This document shows positions 8,930 to 16,590 of a stretch of 64,000 nucleotides of DNA, piece after piece (the first letter of the stretch is position 1; each line of letters begins with the position of its first letter). The stretch spans positions 62,001-126,000 of the forward strand of contig JACKEB010000019.1 in assembly GCA_020633205.1 (NCBI GenBank), written 5' to 3'. The notes under the pieces were generated by a model. The model ran no database searches, was not told the DNA's origin, and saw only the letters and a program-made list of their open reading frames with translations. This DNA comes from Polyangiaceae bacterium. GTDB taxonomy: Bacteria; Myxococcota_A; Polyangia; Polyangiales; Polyangiaceae. The position numbers were made by a program, and so were the translations under genes.

Positions 8930-9235
8930 ATGGTCAAGCCGAACATCATCCAGAGCAAGCTCACCTGGCGCTTCATGCTGCAAGACGCGCAAAAGCGCAC
9001 CGACGACATGCTCAAGGTGGACCCCGACTGGCAGCTGGCGAAGGTGATCAAGCGCCAGCTGGATTTCATGGAACAGTGCACGAAGGGCAATCGCGCGCCC
9101 ACCCCGGAAGAGGCCGACCGCATCACGATCGGGCCAATTGCCGCAAAGAATTTCGAAGTCAGCGACCCAGAGTACGCCACCTGGCTGAAGGAGCTCGACT
9201 ACGGCTTCCGCGTCAGCTGGAACCGGTTGCCTTAG
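8930..9235 (+). CDS. Tsi6-like immunity protein, 101 aa
   Basis: Starts 41 nt after the effector gene on the same strand and is followed by a terminator, so the two form a bicistron. The segment ADRITIGPIAAKNFEVSDPE followed by a final helix (LKELDYGFRV) corresponds closely to the conserved C-terminal part of P. aeruginosa Tsi6 (LTLGSIAVKEFDETDPE...). The preceding helix DPDWQLAKVIKRQLDFM also fits. Tsi6 binds and blocks the NAD(P)+ glycohydrolase Tse6, so this protein should neutralise the C-terminal domain of the gene upstream in the cytoplasm. No signal peptide, as expected for a cytoplasmic target. The sequence comparison is from memory. Confidence 0.75.
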   Translation: MVKPNIIQSKLTWRFMLQDAQKRTDDMLKVDPDWQLAKVIKRQLDFMEQCTKGNRAPTPEEADRITIGPIAAKNFEVSDPEYATWLKELDYGFRVSWNRLP

Positions 9236-9317
9236 CTCCGCCCCTGAGCCCCCCGACGCGCACTTCGCGAGCGCGCTGTCGTCCAGCGCACTCTCACCCC
9301 CAACCCCCTCAAAATCA

Positions 9318-9340
9318 GCCGGGATGTCCGGCCTTTTTTT
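9318..9340 (+). terminator. Intrinsic terminator after the effector-immunity pair
   Basis: A 5-bp GC stem (GCCGG / CCGGC, loop GATGT) is followed by CTTTTTTT. It lies 83 nt past the immunity gene stop and would end that transcript. Confidence 0.8.
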
Positions 9341-9395
9341 GGGGGGAGGCGGCACCGCAGCGCGTGCCCCATGAGGGCCGCAGCGTGGCGGTCCG

Positions 9396-11039
9396 CTACT
9401 TCTGCCAGCGGCGCGGGAAGTCGATGTACAAGATGGCGCCCCCTTCGAGGTCGGTCTTGTAGCGCATCTTCGGCTCAAAGGCGCCGCCACGCACCATTAC
9501 CGTGAGGATCACGCGCCCCTCGAGCTGCTCTAGCTTCACGCCGGACAACGCGGAGTCCTTGTCGTCCTTGTGTTCCTTGAACAGGTTCTTGGTGTCCTCG
9601 GTGAGCTTGGCGCCCGTGAGCTGATAGCGCACCACCGTGCCCCCGCTCGTGGACGATAGTTCGACCGGTGCGTTCAGGTGAATCACCACACGCTCTGTGT
9701 CCGAGTCGACGCGCTCGACCTCGGCTGACGTCACGATGATCTCGAACTTCTCGTCCGCGCCCAGTGCCTTGTGCGCGGGGCAGCCGCCGTACTCAGCTGC
9801 GCCCACATCGTCCGGACAAGCGTCGTACTCGTCGGGGATCTTGTCTTGATCCGTGTCAAGCGCCGGCTCTGGGCAGCCGTTGGCGGTGTGTCCGCCACTG
9901 CGAGCAAATCCGGCGACCGTCGGGCAGTCATCCTGCCAGTCGTCCAGGCCGTCCTTGTCGAAGTCAAAGTAGTGCTTTGGACAGCCGAAGCGCGCCTTGT
10001 CCTTTTCGGGACGAGCGGGGCCCGCTTCCTCGGGGCAAGCATCAATCGAGTTTCGGATCTTGTCACCGTCGGTGTCACCCGGACCGTCGTCGAGGGACGC
10101 CTGACGATCTGGCGCGGGAGAGTACGCAACGCTGAGCACTCCGCGCGTCGCGGCGCCAGGAGACGCGGTGAGGCCGGGCCCCGCAGCGGCACCGATCACG
10201 ATGTCCCCCGCGCGGTATTTCAAGCCAAACAGCGCTCCGCCCGGGGTCGTACGCTTCGAGAACAGCGAGCCGAACTGAGACTCGAAGGTGCTGTAGCCGT
10301 AGACTTCCGCGCTTGCTTGCAGGGCATCCTGCAGGAACATCAGACCTAGCCCTGCGGAAAATGTAAGGGAAGGTCCCGTCTCCAGCGAACCGGAGAAGTA
10401 GTTCTTGCGAGCCAGGTAGCCGCCCGATGCCGAGTAAATCAGATCGCCAAGCCGCCCACTGAGCAGCAGCTTGGGATTCGCTCGGAACTTCCCGTCGCTT
10501 GCGAGTTCGTTCTCGCTGCCTACAGGGATCCAGGTGTCCACTCCCAGACCAATCGCGATGGGATCGACACGGGTGCCGATTAGGTTCAGGCGGGCACCGA
10601 CTCGAGGATCGGCAAACACGCCGCCGCCGGGTTCATTGGCCGCGCCGACCTGACCGTCCTGATAAGGCACGAAGGGGATGTCCAGGTTGAGGAGCAGTAC
10701 GTCCTCAATAGCCAAGCTCAGGTCCGCATGGGTGTAGAGCTGGTATTTGTTGACCCGGCGTTTCTCCGCGGTAACCGGATCCTGGCGAATCAACGGCGCC
10801 GAGAAGGCCCAGCTGCCGAACGCCATCGCGTAGAGCTGCGTGTCGCCCACGTTCGCGTCGGGAGCAGCAAAGAACCAGTCACCGGCAGGAGCCGGCTCGA
10901 GCGTCTGCAGGGCGAACCCCTCAGAGTACTCCTGGTCCAGCACGCTCTGAGCATGCGCCTCACTGGTCGTGAGCGCACACACAGGTATCGACAGCGTGAT
11001 ACCGAGGGCAAGCGGTAAGAAGCGGCGCAGGAAGCTCAT
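9396..11039 (-). CDS. Secreted outer-membrane protein with thrombospondin type-3 repeats, 547 aa
   Basis: Sec signal peptide at residues 1-30 (basic start, LPLALGITLSIPVCAL core, cleavage after AHA). Residues ~35-300 alternate short amphipathic strands and look like a beta-barrel. Residues ~310-430 hold Asp-rich calcium-binding-type repeats (DTDGDKIRNSIDACP, DFDKDGLDDWQDDCP, DTDQDKIPDEYDACP), each followed by a Gly-Cys-Pro. These repeats usually precede a peptidoglycan-binding OmpA domain, but here the last ~115 residues (from FEIIVTSAEVERV) are a beta-rich domain without the OmpA TD-x3-N-x2-LS signature, possibly AMIN-like. It may be a surface barrel with a periplasmic tail. No link to the T6SS beyond position. 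Confidence 0.7.
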   Translation of the reverse strand: MSFLRRFLPLALGITLSIPVCALTTSEAHAQSVLDQEYSEGFALQTLEPAPAGDWFFAAPDANVGDTQLYAMAFGSWAFSAPLIRQDPVTAEKRRVNKYQLYTHADLSLAIEDVLLLNLDIPFVPYQDGQVGAANEPGGGVFADPRVGARLNLIGTRVDPIAIGLGVDTWIPVGSENELASDGKFRANPKLLLSGRLGDLIYSASGGYLARKNYFSGSLETGPSLTFSAGLGLMFLQDALQASAEVYGYSTFESQFGSLFSKRTTPGGALFGLKYRAGDIVIGAAAGPGLTASPGAATRGVLSVAYSPAPDRQASLDDGPGDTDGDKIRNSIDACPEEAGPARPEKDKARFGCPKHYFDFDKDGLDDWQDDCPTVAGFARSGGHTANGCPEPALDTDQDKIPDEYDACPDDVGAAEYGGCPAHKALGADEKFEIIVTSAEVERVDSDTERVVIHLNAPVELSSTSGGTVVRYQLTGAKLTEDTKNLFKEHKDDKDSALSGVKLEQLEGRVILTVMVRGGAFEPKMRYKTDLEGGAILYIDFPRRWQK

Positions 11040-11177
11040 CGCGATCTCAGGAGCAACGGAACCCGAAGTAAGACCTTAGTTGAGGTTTTTCGGCGCGGAA
11101 CCAAATCGACAAGAAACGCAGGGTTCTTGCCTGGAACGCGTGCGCTCTGGCAGGCGAACCAGTGCGCGGACCCGGCC

Positions 11178-12143
11178 TCATTTGGCCTCCGCTGGATTGT
11201 CGCCCTCTGCTCCCCCACCCTCCGGCGGGTTATCAGTCTCGAAGACCCGGGTCCACAGCGAAGGCTCGCTCTCCACCAGTTGCCCTTCCTTCAGCCAGAG
11301 CACCCTCTGGAGCTCCGCCTTCCGCAACTGACGACCGAGAGAATCCTCTGCGGAAACCTGCTCGATGATGTTGATCTGACCCTCCTTGAACTCGGGGGAG
11401 GAAGTCAGTCGGTAGACGATCGGGCCGCCCATGCCAGGCTCGGCGTTGCGCGCGATGCCGACGCGCTCGAGGGGCAGCTCGGCGGCCGCCTTCAGCTCAC
11501 CCTGACGAGGCAGGAAGATCCGCAGCGTGGTCTCACATGGGGTCTGACTCTTCGGCTGCAAACAACCTTCCGCCTGGACCGTGGGGATCACCTCGGAGCC
11601 CATCCGCTCGATCCGCAGCTTGGATTGCTCCGGCGGCCCTCGATACGCACCGACTCCGTAGGCTTCGGCCTGGTTGTCCAGGGTACGCACCAACGCCAGA
11701 GCACCACCCGCAGTGCCATCTGGGAAGGCATGCGTGCGGAGCCAGACGAGGCGTAGGCGACTCCCGCCAGCACCGAAGACCACGTCGCCTTCCTTGATGC
11801 GGAAGGGCCAGCCGCGTAAGGGCCTGCCGCCTTGCATGACCTCGCTGGAGTAGACGTCGTGGCCCGCGCAGTCCTTCGAGTCTTTGGGTAGCTCCTGGCG
11901 CCGCTCGTTGAAGGCGGGGAAGACCAGCTTCCAGTACTGCTCCTCTCGTAGCGACCGAGAGAAGCTCGAGCTCTTGCCCTTTGGGGGCAACCGCATCACG
12001 CAAGCCGGCACCGGGGCCACGCTCCGCGTCAGATCGCCATCCAACGACTTGGGGATCGTGTCGGTACACGCCGCGACACCCCCCAGCGAGCCCAGCCCTA
12101 GGCCAACCCCCAGAAATCGCCGCAGTCTTCGCCTGGCTTCCAT
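11178..12143 (-). CDS. Lipoprotein of unknown function, ~321 aa
   Basis: Start chosen at the ATG at 12143 (MEARRRLRRFLG), which gives a compact n-region followed by a lipobox ending GGVAAC. An upstream in-frame start only adds residues before the signal peptide. The mature protein has several Cys pairs and a mixed beta-type composition, ends in a Glu/Pro/Gly-rich tail, and matches no family I recognise. It is transcribed divergently from hcp, and the long inverted repeat at 12220-12249 lies 77 nt upstream of its start, so the two genes may share control. Probably an outer-membrane or periplasmic lipoprotein. Confidence 0.55.
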   Translation of the reverse strand: MEARRRLRRFLGVGLGLGSLGGVAACTDTIPKSLDGDLTRSVAPVPACVMRLPPKGKSSSFSRSLREEQYWKLVFPAFNERRQELPKDSKDCAGHDVYSSEVMQGGRPLRGWPFRIKEGDVVFGAGGSRLRLVWLRTHAFPDGTAGGALALVRTLDNQAEAYGVGAYRGPPEQSKLRIERMGSEVIPTVQAEGCLQPKSQTPCETTLRIFLPRQGELKAAAELPLERVGIARNAEPGMGGPIVYRLTSSPEFKEGQINIIEQVSAEDSLGRQLRKAELQRVLWLKEGQLVESEPSLWTRVFETDNPPEGGGAEGDNPAEAK

Positions 12144-12219
12144 CCTGCGACAACTTTGCCAATACCGGTGCGAGACGGCCAAGAAAGCCAGCTAGAGGTA
12201 GGTCTTTCCCCCACAATAT

Positions 12220-12249
12220 GCAGGGACTTGCACAGGTGCAAATCCCTGC
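12220..12249. promoter_or_regulatory. Long inverted repeat, candidate activator site upstream of hcp
   Basis: Arms GCAGGGACTTGCAC and GTGCAAATCCCTGC are separated by AG. They are 14-bp arms with a single mismatch. The centre lies about 94-119 bp upstream of the sigma-54-like promoter and its predicted start site, the usual place for an enhancer-binding protein dimer pair. Two further TGCAA/TTGCA copies follow (around 12261-12275). Confidence 0.6.
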
Positions 12250-12327
12250 ACCGCTGGCAGTGCAACGGCTTGCATCGAGAAACTCATGTTTCGTGAGGAA
12301 ACGCGCACTTATCAGGCTTGCGACGAG

Positions 12328-12344
12328 TGGCACGGAGAGTGCTT
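12328..12344 (+). promoter_or_regulatory. Sigma-54-type -24/-12 promoter for hcp
   Basis: TGGCACGGAGAGTGCTT matches the consensus TGGCACG-N4-TTGCT with one substitution in the -12 box, and GG to GC spacing is the required 12 nt. Predicted transcription start is near 12354, leaving a ~165-nt leader before hcp. T6SS genes in other Proteobacteria are often RpoN-dependent. Confidence 0.65.
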
Positions 12345-12520
12345 AAGGCTTGGTCACGAACGGGGGAGGCAGACTCAACCCGCCGAACACTCGGAGCCCA
12401 CTGGACCGACTGCTTGGCGCGGCCCACAAGTATCCACGCGGATACGAGTGATCAGCTTTCCAAAATTAGGAACCCGCGACTAACGCGCGGACCAACACAG
12501 GAACAAGGAGCACCACCACC

Positions 12521-13033
12521 ATGGCATTTGACGTACTTCTGCGCGGCACCAACGGAGCAACCCAGGGCGCTTTCCCCGGAACCTCGATCCGTACCGAGCA
12601 CACCGACAAGATCGAGATCATCAGCTTCGAGTACGAGCTGCTGGCCCCCAAGGATCCGCAGCGTGGCCCCCACGCCACCGGTCGTCGTCAGCACAAGCCG
12701 ATCCGCATCTGCAAGAACCTGGACTGCACCACGCCCTTGTTCTTCAACGCCTGCACCACGAACGAGTTCATCACCACGATGACCTTCGAGTTCTGGGAGA
12801 CCAGCGAGCAGGGCATGCCGCAAATCTACCACGAGATCACCATCGAGAACGCCGCGGTCGCCTCGATCAAGTACACCACCGGCTTCGAGGGCACGGGCAA
12901 CCTGTCCACCAGCCGTGGCCACTCGCAGTGGGACCTCAAGGAGCTCGAGTACATCGACCTCGTGTTCGAGACCATCAAGCTCGACCACCTCGTTGGTACC
13001 CCCACCTCCGCTCAGGACTCCTGGAAGAACTGA
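12521..13033 (+). CDS. hcp: Hcp, T6SS tube protein (TssD)
   Basis: 170 aa starting MAFDVLLRGTNGATQGAFPG, with a strong AAGGAG ribosome site 10 nt upstream. The all-beta pattern and the RQHKPIRICKNLD stretch (Hcp: ...KPFTITKxxDxxSP) are typical of the Hcp family, which forms hexameric rings stacked inside the sheath and carries effectors. Length is close to the usual ~160-170 aa. The strong ribosome site and the terminator right after the gene suggest it is made at high level as its own transcript, with read-through to tssE-F-G possible. Promoter evidence is listed separately (12328-12344). Confidence 0.93.
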   Translation: MAFDVLLRGTNGATQGAFPGTSIRTEHTDKIEIISFEYELLAPKDPQRGPHATGRRQHKPIRICKNLDCTTPLFFNACTTNEFITTMTFEFWETSEQGMPQIYHEITIENAAVASIKYTTGFEGTGNLSTSRGHSQWDLKELEYIDLVFETIKLDHLVGTPTSAQDSWKN

Positions 13034-13055
13034 GCCCCAGAGGTTCACGGTCACA

Positions 13056-13092
13056 CGGCTCGCACTTCGGTGCGGGCCGTTTGGCTTTTGTG
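13056..13092 (+). terminator. Hairpin with UUCG loop after hcp
   Basis: CGGCTCGCAC-TTCG-GTGCGGGCCG forms a 10-bp stem (one G-T pair) closed by a TTCG tetraloop, followed by TTTGGCTTTT. It likely attenuates transcription between hcp and tssE. Confidence 0.75.
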
Positions 13093-13160
13093 GAGAAGGT
13101 TCTCGAGGGTGGAGCGTGATGCCCCCCGCCGCTCGCCAGATGTACTAAGCTCGAGTCGTC

Positions 13161-13568
13161 ATGCGTGGGAACAGCTTGCTCAAACGGATCAGAAATCCTG
13201 AGCTCGCCGTCGCTCGCCGCACCTACTCGGATCACGAAATCCGCAACAGCATCCTCGAACATCTGCAGACGATGTGCGGCACTCGCCTCGGGTCGATGCT
13301 CACTTGCCCCGACTTCGGGGTGATGGATCCGAGCGATCTCGTGCATGGATTCCCCGACGCCACGACGGCGCTCGCGAGGGCAATCCGACACAGCATCGAG
13401 ACCTATGAACCAAGGCTCCAGAACGTCCGTGTGCGCTTCGTACCGGACGACGGATTGGACCTCGTCTTGCGCTTCGAAGTGAGCGCGCAGGTGCTTCGCG
13501 AGGACGGTAAGGTACCTATTTCCTTCGAGACCAGCTTGAACGCCGCCCGCGAGCTCAAGGTCCGCTAA
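13161..13568 (+). CDS. tssE: TssE, T6SS baseplate wedge protein (gp25-like)
   Basis: 135 aa. The conserved gp25 fold pattern is visible: SILEHLQTMCGTRLGSM, then the FGVMD block, a DATTALARAIRHSIETYEPRL helix, and the V-x-V-R-F strands. The YEPRL helix carries the conserved Glu-Pro-Arg signature of the family. TssE sits at the baseplate around the spike and helps anchor the sheath end. It lies between hcp and tssF in the order typical of tssE-F-G wedge operons. Confidence 0.9.
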   Translation: MRGNSLLKRIRNPELAVARRTYSDHEIRNSILEHLQTMCGTRLGSMLTCPDFGVMDPSDLVHGFPDATTALARAIRHSIETYEPRLQNVRVRFVPDDGLDLVLRFEVSAQVLREDGKVPISFETSLNAARELKVR

Positions 13569-13642
13569 CCCTGGGTGCGCCCGGGCTGCGGTCGGCTCAA
13601 TTCGCACCGATTCACGCGGCTTTGGACTAAGCTCGACGCGGG

Positions 13643-15412
13643 GTGTTCAACAAGTATTACCAGGACGAGCTCGCCTACCTGAGGCAGCTAGGCAAAGAGT
13701 TTTCCGAGGCGTATCCCGCGTTGGGGCCCATGCTCGCGGACCGCGGTGCAGACCCGGACGTCGAGCGCCTGCTGGAGGGCGTTGCCTTCCTCACGGGCCG
13801 CATCCGGCAAAAGCTCGATGATGAGCTTCCAGAGCTCATGCTGGCGATTGCCGGCTTGCTCTTCCCTCACCTGACGCGGCCGCTCCCGGGCGCTGCGATC
13901 CTGGAGCTTGAGCTGCTGCCGAACGTGCTGCGCGAACGGAAAATCGTTCCGCACGGATCAGAGTTCTCGAGCATCGCGGTGGACGGAACGCCGTGTCGGT
14001 TTACCTCCTGTGCGGACTGCGAGGTCGTACCCTGGGCGATCGCCGATGCGCGCCTCGACCCACTCCCGGACGGCACCCAACAGCTGCGGATCGACTTTCG
14101 CTGTGCCGCGGGGATTCAGATCGCTGCCGTCGCGCCGGAGATGCTACGGCTGCACCTCACAGGTGACCCCCGCACGGCCCTCGGCCTGCTGCACTGGATC
14201 CATGAGCACACCCGCGACGTCGTGCTGATCGAGACGAACAAGCTCGGTGGCCGAGAGCAGGAGATCTCGATCGGGAAGCGTGCGATCAGCCCCGTCGGGT
14301 TCGACGATGACCAAGCGTTGCTTCCGTACGGCGACCTCGCGTTCCCGGGCTTTCGCCTGCTCGAGGAGTACTACGTACTGCCTCAGAAGTTCGCGTACGT
14401 GGACATCGCGAACACCGCGCGCCTGGCAGAGCTGAAGGAAGAGCTTCAGGACTTCGCGATCGCGATTCGCTTCGATCAACCGCTAACCAACGCGCCGCAG
14501 GTCACGAAAGACTCAGTCAAGCTGCATTGCGTACCGGTCATCAACCTGTTCAAGACCACGGCGGAACCGATTCGCCTGAGCCAGACCCGCGAGCAGTTCC
14601 TGGTACGTCCAGCGGGCCTGGAGCCTGGGCACGGTGAGGTCTACCAAATCCTCGATGTTCAGGCGATCACGCGCGGCGCGAGCGAACGCGTGAACATTCC
14701 GAGCTTCTTCGAGTTCACGCGCATCGGCGGTACTGCTGCGGCGAACCAGGTCTACTACTCGACGCACTTGCGGCCGGCCGTGATTGGCACCGGCGTCGAC
14801 ATGATGATCTCGTTCGGCACGCCAGAGAACAGCGGTGTCTTGCCTCAAGCAGATGTCGTCTCGATCGACCTGCTGGCGACCAACCAGCGCCTGGCGAGCG
14901 CGCTCCGTCCTGGCGAGATTCGCACCCCGACGCCAAGCTCGCCGGCGTTTGCCAAGTTCAAGAACATCGGTGCCGTGACGACCCATGTGCCTCCGCCACT
15001 GGGCCGCGACTTGCAGTGGAGAGTCACCGCGCATGCGGCGATGAACCTGCGCAGCCTGGCTGAGAAGAACGCCCTGCGCGCGATGCTCGGCGTCTACAAC
15101 CTTCACGGGTTGGTGGACCGTCAGGCTGCCCGCGCCAACGATCTGCGCATCCAGGCGATCCACGACATCCAGGTCAAGCCCGCCGAACGACTGTACCGCG
15201 GCGCGCCAGTGCGTGGCCTCAGCATCGAGATTTTCCTCGAGGAAAGCGGCTTTACCGGCGACGGCGACATGTTCCTGTTTGGAGCGATCCTGGATCGCTT
15301 GTTCGCGAGCTACGTTTCCCTCAACTCGTTCACCAAGACGTCGGTGCACGGTGTTCAATCCAAGGTGAATTTCGAATGGCCGGCGCGCAGCGGCAACCTG
15401 ACGATTCTCTGA
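13643..15412 (+). CDS. tssF: TssF, T6SS baseplate protein
   Basis: 589 aa from a GTG start that gives the family opening FNKYYQDELAYLRQLGKEF, followed by FSEAYPALGPML and a D-P-D-V-E-R-L-L-EG block, all hallmarks of TssF (VasA). Length matches the family (~580-620). TssF forms the wedge with TssG and TssK. Its 3' end overlaps the start of tssG by 37 nt, so the two are translationally coupled, as in most T6SS loci. Confidence 0.92.
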   Translation: MFNKYYQDELAYLRQLGKEFSEAYPALGPMLADRGADPDVERLLEGVAFLTGRIRQKLDDELPELMLAIAGLLFPHLTRPLPGAAILELELLPNVLRERKIVPHGSEFSSIAVDGTPCRFTSCADCEVVPWAIADARLDPLPDGTQQLRIDFRCAAGIQIAAVAPEMLRLHLTGDPRTALGLLHWIHEHTRDVVLIETNKLGGREQEISIGKRAISPVGFDDDQALLPYGDLAFPGFRLLEEYYVLPQKFAYVDIANTARLAELKEELQDFAIAIRFDQPLTNAPQVTKDSVKLHCVPVINLFKTTAEPIRLSQTREQFLVRPAGLEPGHGEVYQILDVQAITRGASERVNIPSFFEFTRIGGTAAANQVYYSTHLRPAVIGTGVDMMISFGTPENSGVLPQADVVSIDLLATNQRLASALRPGEIRTPTPSSPAFAKFKNIGAVTTHVPPPLGRDLQWRVTAHAAMNLRSLAEKNALRAMLGVYNLHGLVDRQAARANDLRIQAIHDIQVKPAERLYRGAPVRGLSIEIFLEESGFTGDGDMFLFGAILDRLFASYVSLNSFTKTSVHGVQSKVNFEWPARSGNLTIL

Positions 15413-16437
15413 TCGAGCGCTTGGTGCAGGAGGCACCGGGCTTCTCTTTCTTCCAGGCGGTGCAGCTGCTGCATCGGGTGTCTCCGAACCTGAAGGCCGT
15501 TGGCGACGTGGGTCCTCCCGAGAAGGAGGTGTTGCGCTTCCGTGTGAACCCCGAACTGAAGTTCGCCGCGGGTGACATCGAAGACATCACGGCACCCAAG
15601 GAGGGCGTGCAGCACCGTCAGTTCGAGCTGACCGCGAACTTCATGGGGCTCGTCGGCGCCTCGTCACCGCTCTGCTTCAAGTACACCGAGGAGGTGATCG
15701 CGGCGGAGCTGGATGACAATTTCACGCTGCGTGGCTTCTACGACATCTTTCACCACCGGCTCCTGTCGCTGTTCTTCCGCGCTTGGAAGAAGTACCGCCT
15801 GTCCGCAGGTTTCCGCACGGATGGTAGCGATCCGTTCACCCGACGCGCGCTCGCGTTCGTGGGGGTTGACCCTGGTGCACCCCTCGGCTCTGACGCGCTA
15901 CCCCCCCGCTTGCTGCTGACGCTCGCGCCGATTCTGGCTCAGCGTACTCGCTCCTCCCGAACGCTCGAGATCGCACTCAGGCGCCTGCTGCCGGGCGTGA
16001 CCGTCGGGGTCGAGCCTTTCGTCGAACGCCAGGTGCGCATCCCGTTTGACCAGCGCGTGAAGCTCGGAGTGAAGAACACGTCGCTCGACAGCGACTTCAC
16101 CATCGGGGAACGCGTGCTGGATCGTGCCGGGCGCTTCCGCGTGAAGGTCGGACCTGTCGACTACGAGGACTTCGAAGCGCTGATGCCCGGTGGCGAAAAC
16201 TACCCGCTGCTGAGGCAGGTGGTGCATCAGTTCACTCGCGGTGTGCTGGAGCCGGAGCTCGAGGTCACGCTCGCGACGGATCAGTCCCCGCGCTTTCAGC
16301 TCGGCAATTCCCGTGGTGCGTTGCTTGGGACGACTACCCAGCTCGTCACCAAGCGCGAGAAGCCCATGAAGATGCGCGTCGTCCTCGCGGAGAACACGAA
16401 AAACGTCGTGCCCCAGCTGGTCGCGGACGACGAATAG
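15376..16437 (+). CDS. tssG: TssG, T6SS baseplate protein
   Basis: 353 aa, starting inside the end of tssF. The N-terminal pattern EAPGFSFFQAVQLLHRVSP, the R-F-R-V-N-P-E-L-x-F strand, and ELTANFMGLVGASSPL are the conserved TssG (VasB) blocks. The FYDIFHHRLLSLFFRAWKKY helix is the strongest family marker. TssG bridges TssF dimers and binds TssK trimers. This is the last gene of the plus-strand T6SS operon, followed by a bidirectional terminator. Confidence 0.92.
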   Translation: MAGAQRQPDDSLIERLVQEAPGFSFFQAVQLLHRVSPNLKAVGDVGPPEKEVLRFRVNPELKFAAGDIEDITAPKEGVQHRQFELTANFMGLVGASSPLCFKYTEEVIAAELDDNFTLRGFYDIFHHRLLSLFFRAWKKYRLSAGFRTDGSDPFTRRALAFVGVDPGAPLGSDALPPRLLLTLAPILAQRTRSSRTLEIALRRLLPGVTVGVEPFVERQVRIPFDQRVKLGVKNTSLDSDFTIGERVLDRAGRFRVKVGPVDYEDFEALMPGGENYPLLRQVVHQFTRGVLEPELEVTLATDQSPRFQLGNSRGALLGTTTQLVTKREKPMKMRVVLAENTKNVVPQLVADDE

Positions 16438-16536
16438 CGTCCTCTCCCCCAACAATACGGAGCAGCCCTGGATACAGGCGGTGGGTACAGCATTCTGCCG
16501 TACGGCAATAGCTCGTGACGGTCGCACAAAACACGA

Positions 16537-16560
16537 AAGCCGCTTCTTGCGAAGCGGCTT
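16537..16560. terminator. Bidirectional terminator between tssG and tssC
   Basis: Perfect 9-bp arms AAGCCGCTT and AAGCGGCTT around a CTTGCG loop, with short T/A-rich flanks on both sides, in the gap between two convergent operons. Confidence 0.7.
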
Positions 16561-16590
16561 CCTTGTCGAGCTCAATCGCGAACGATTAGC

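Noticed and set aside
11040..11177. Small genes between the outer-membrane protein and the lipoprotein
   Set aside because: No ribosome sites or coding character.
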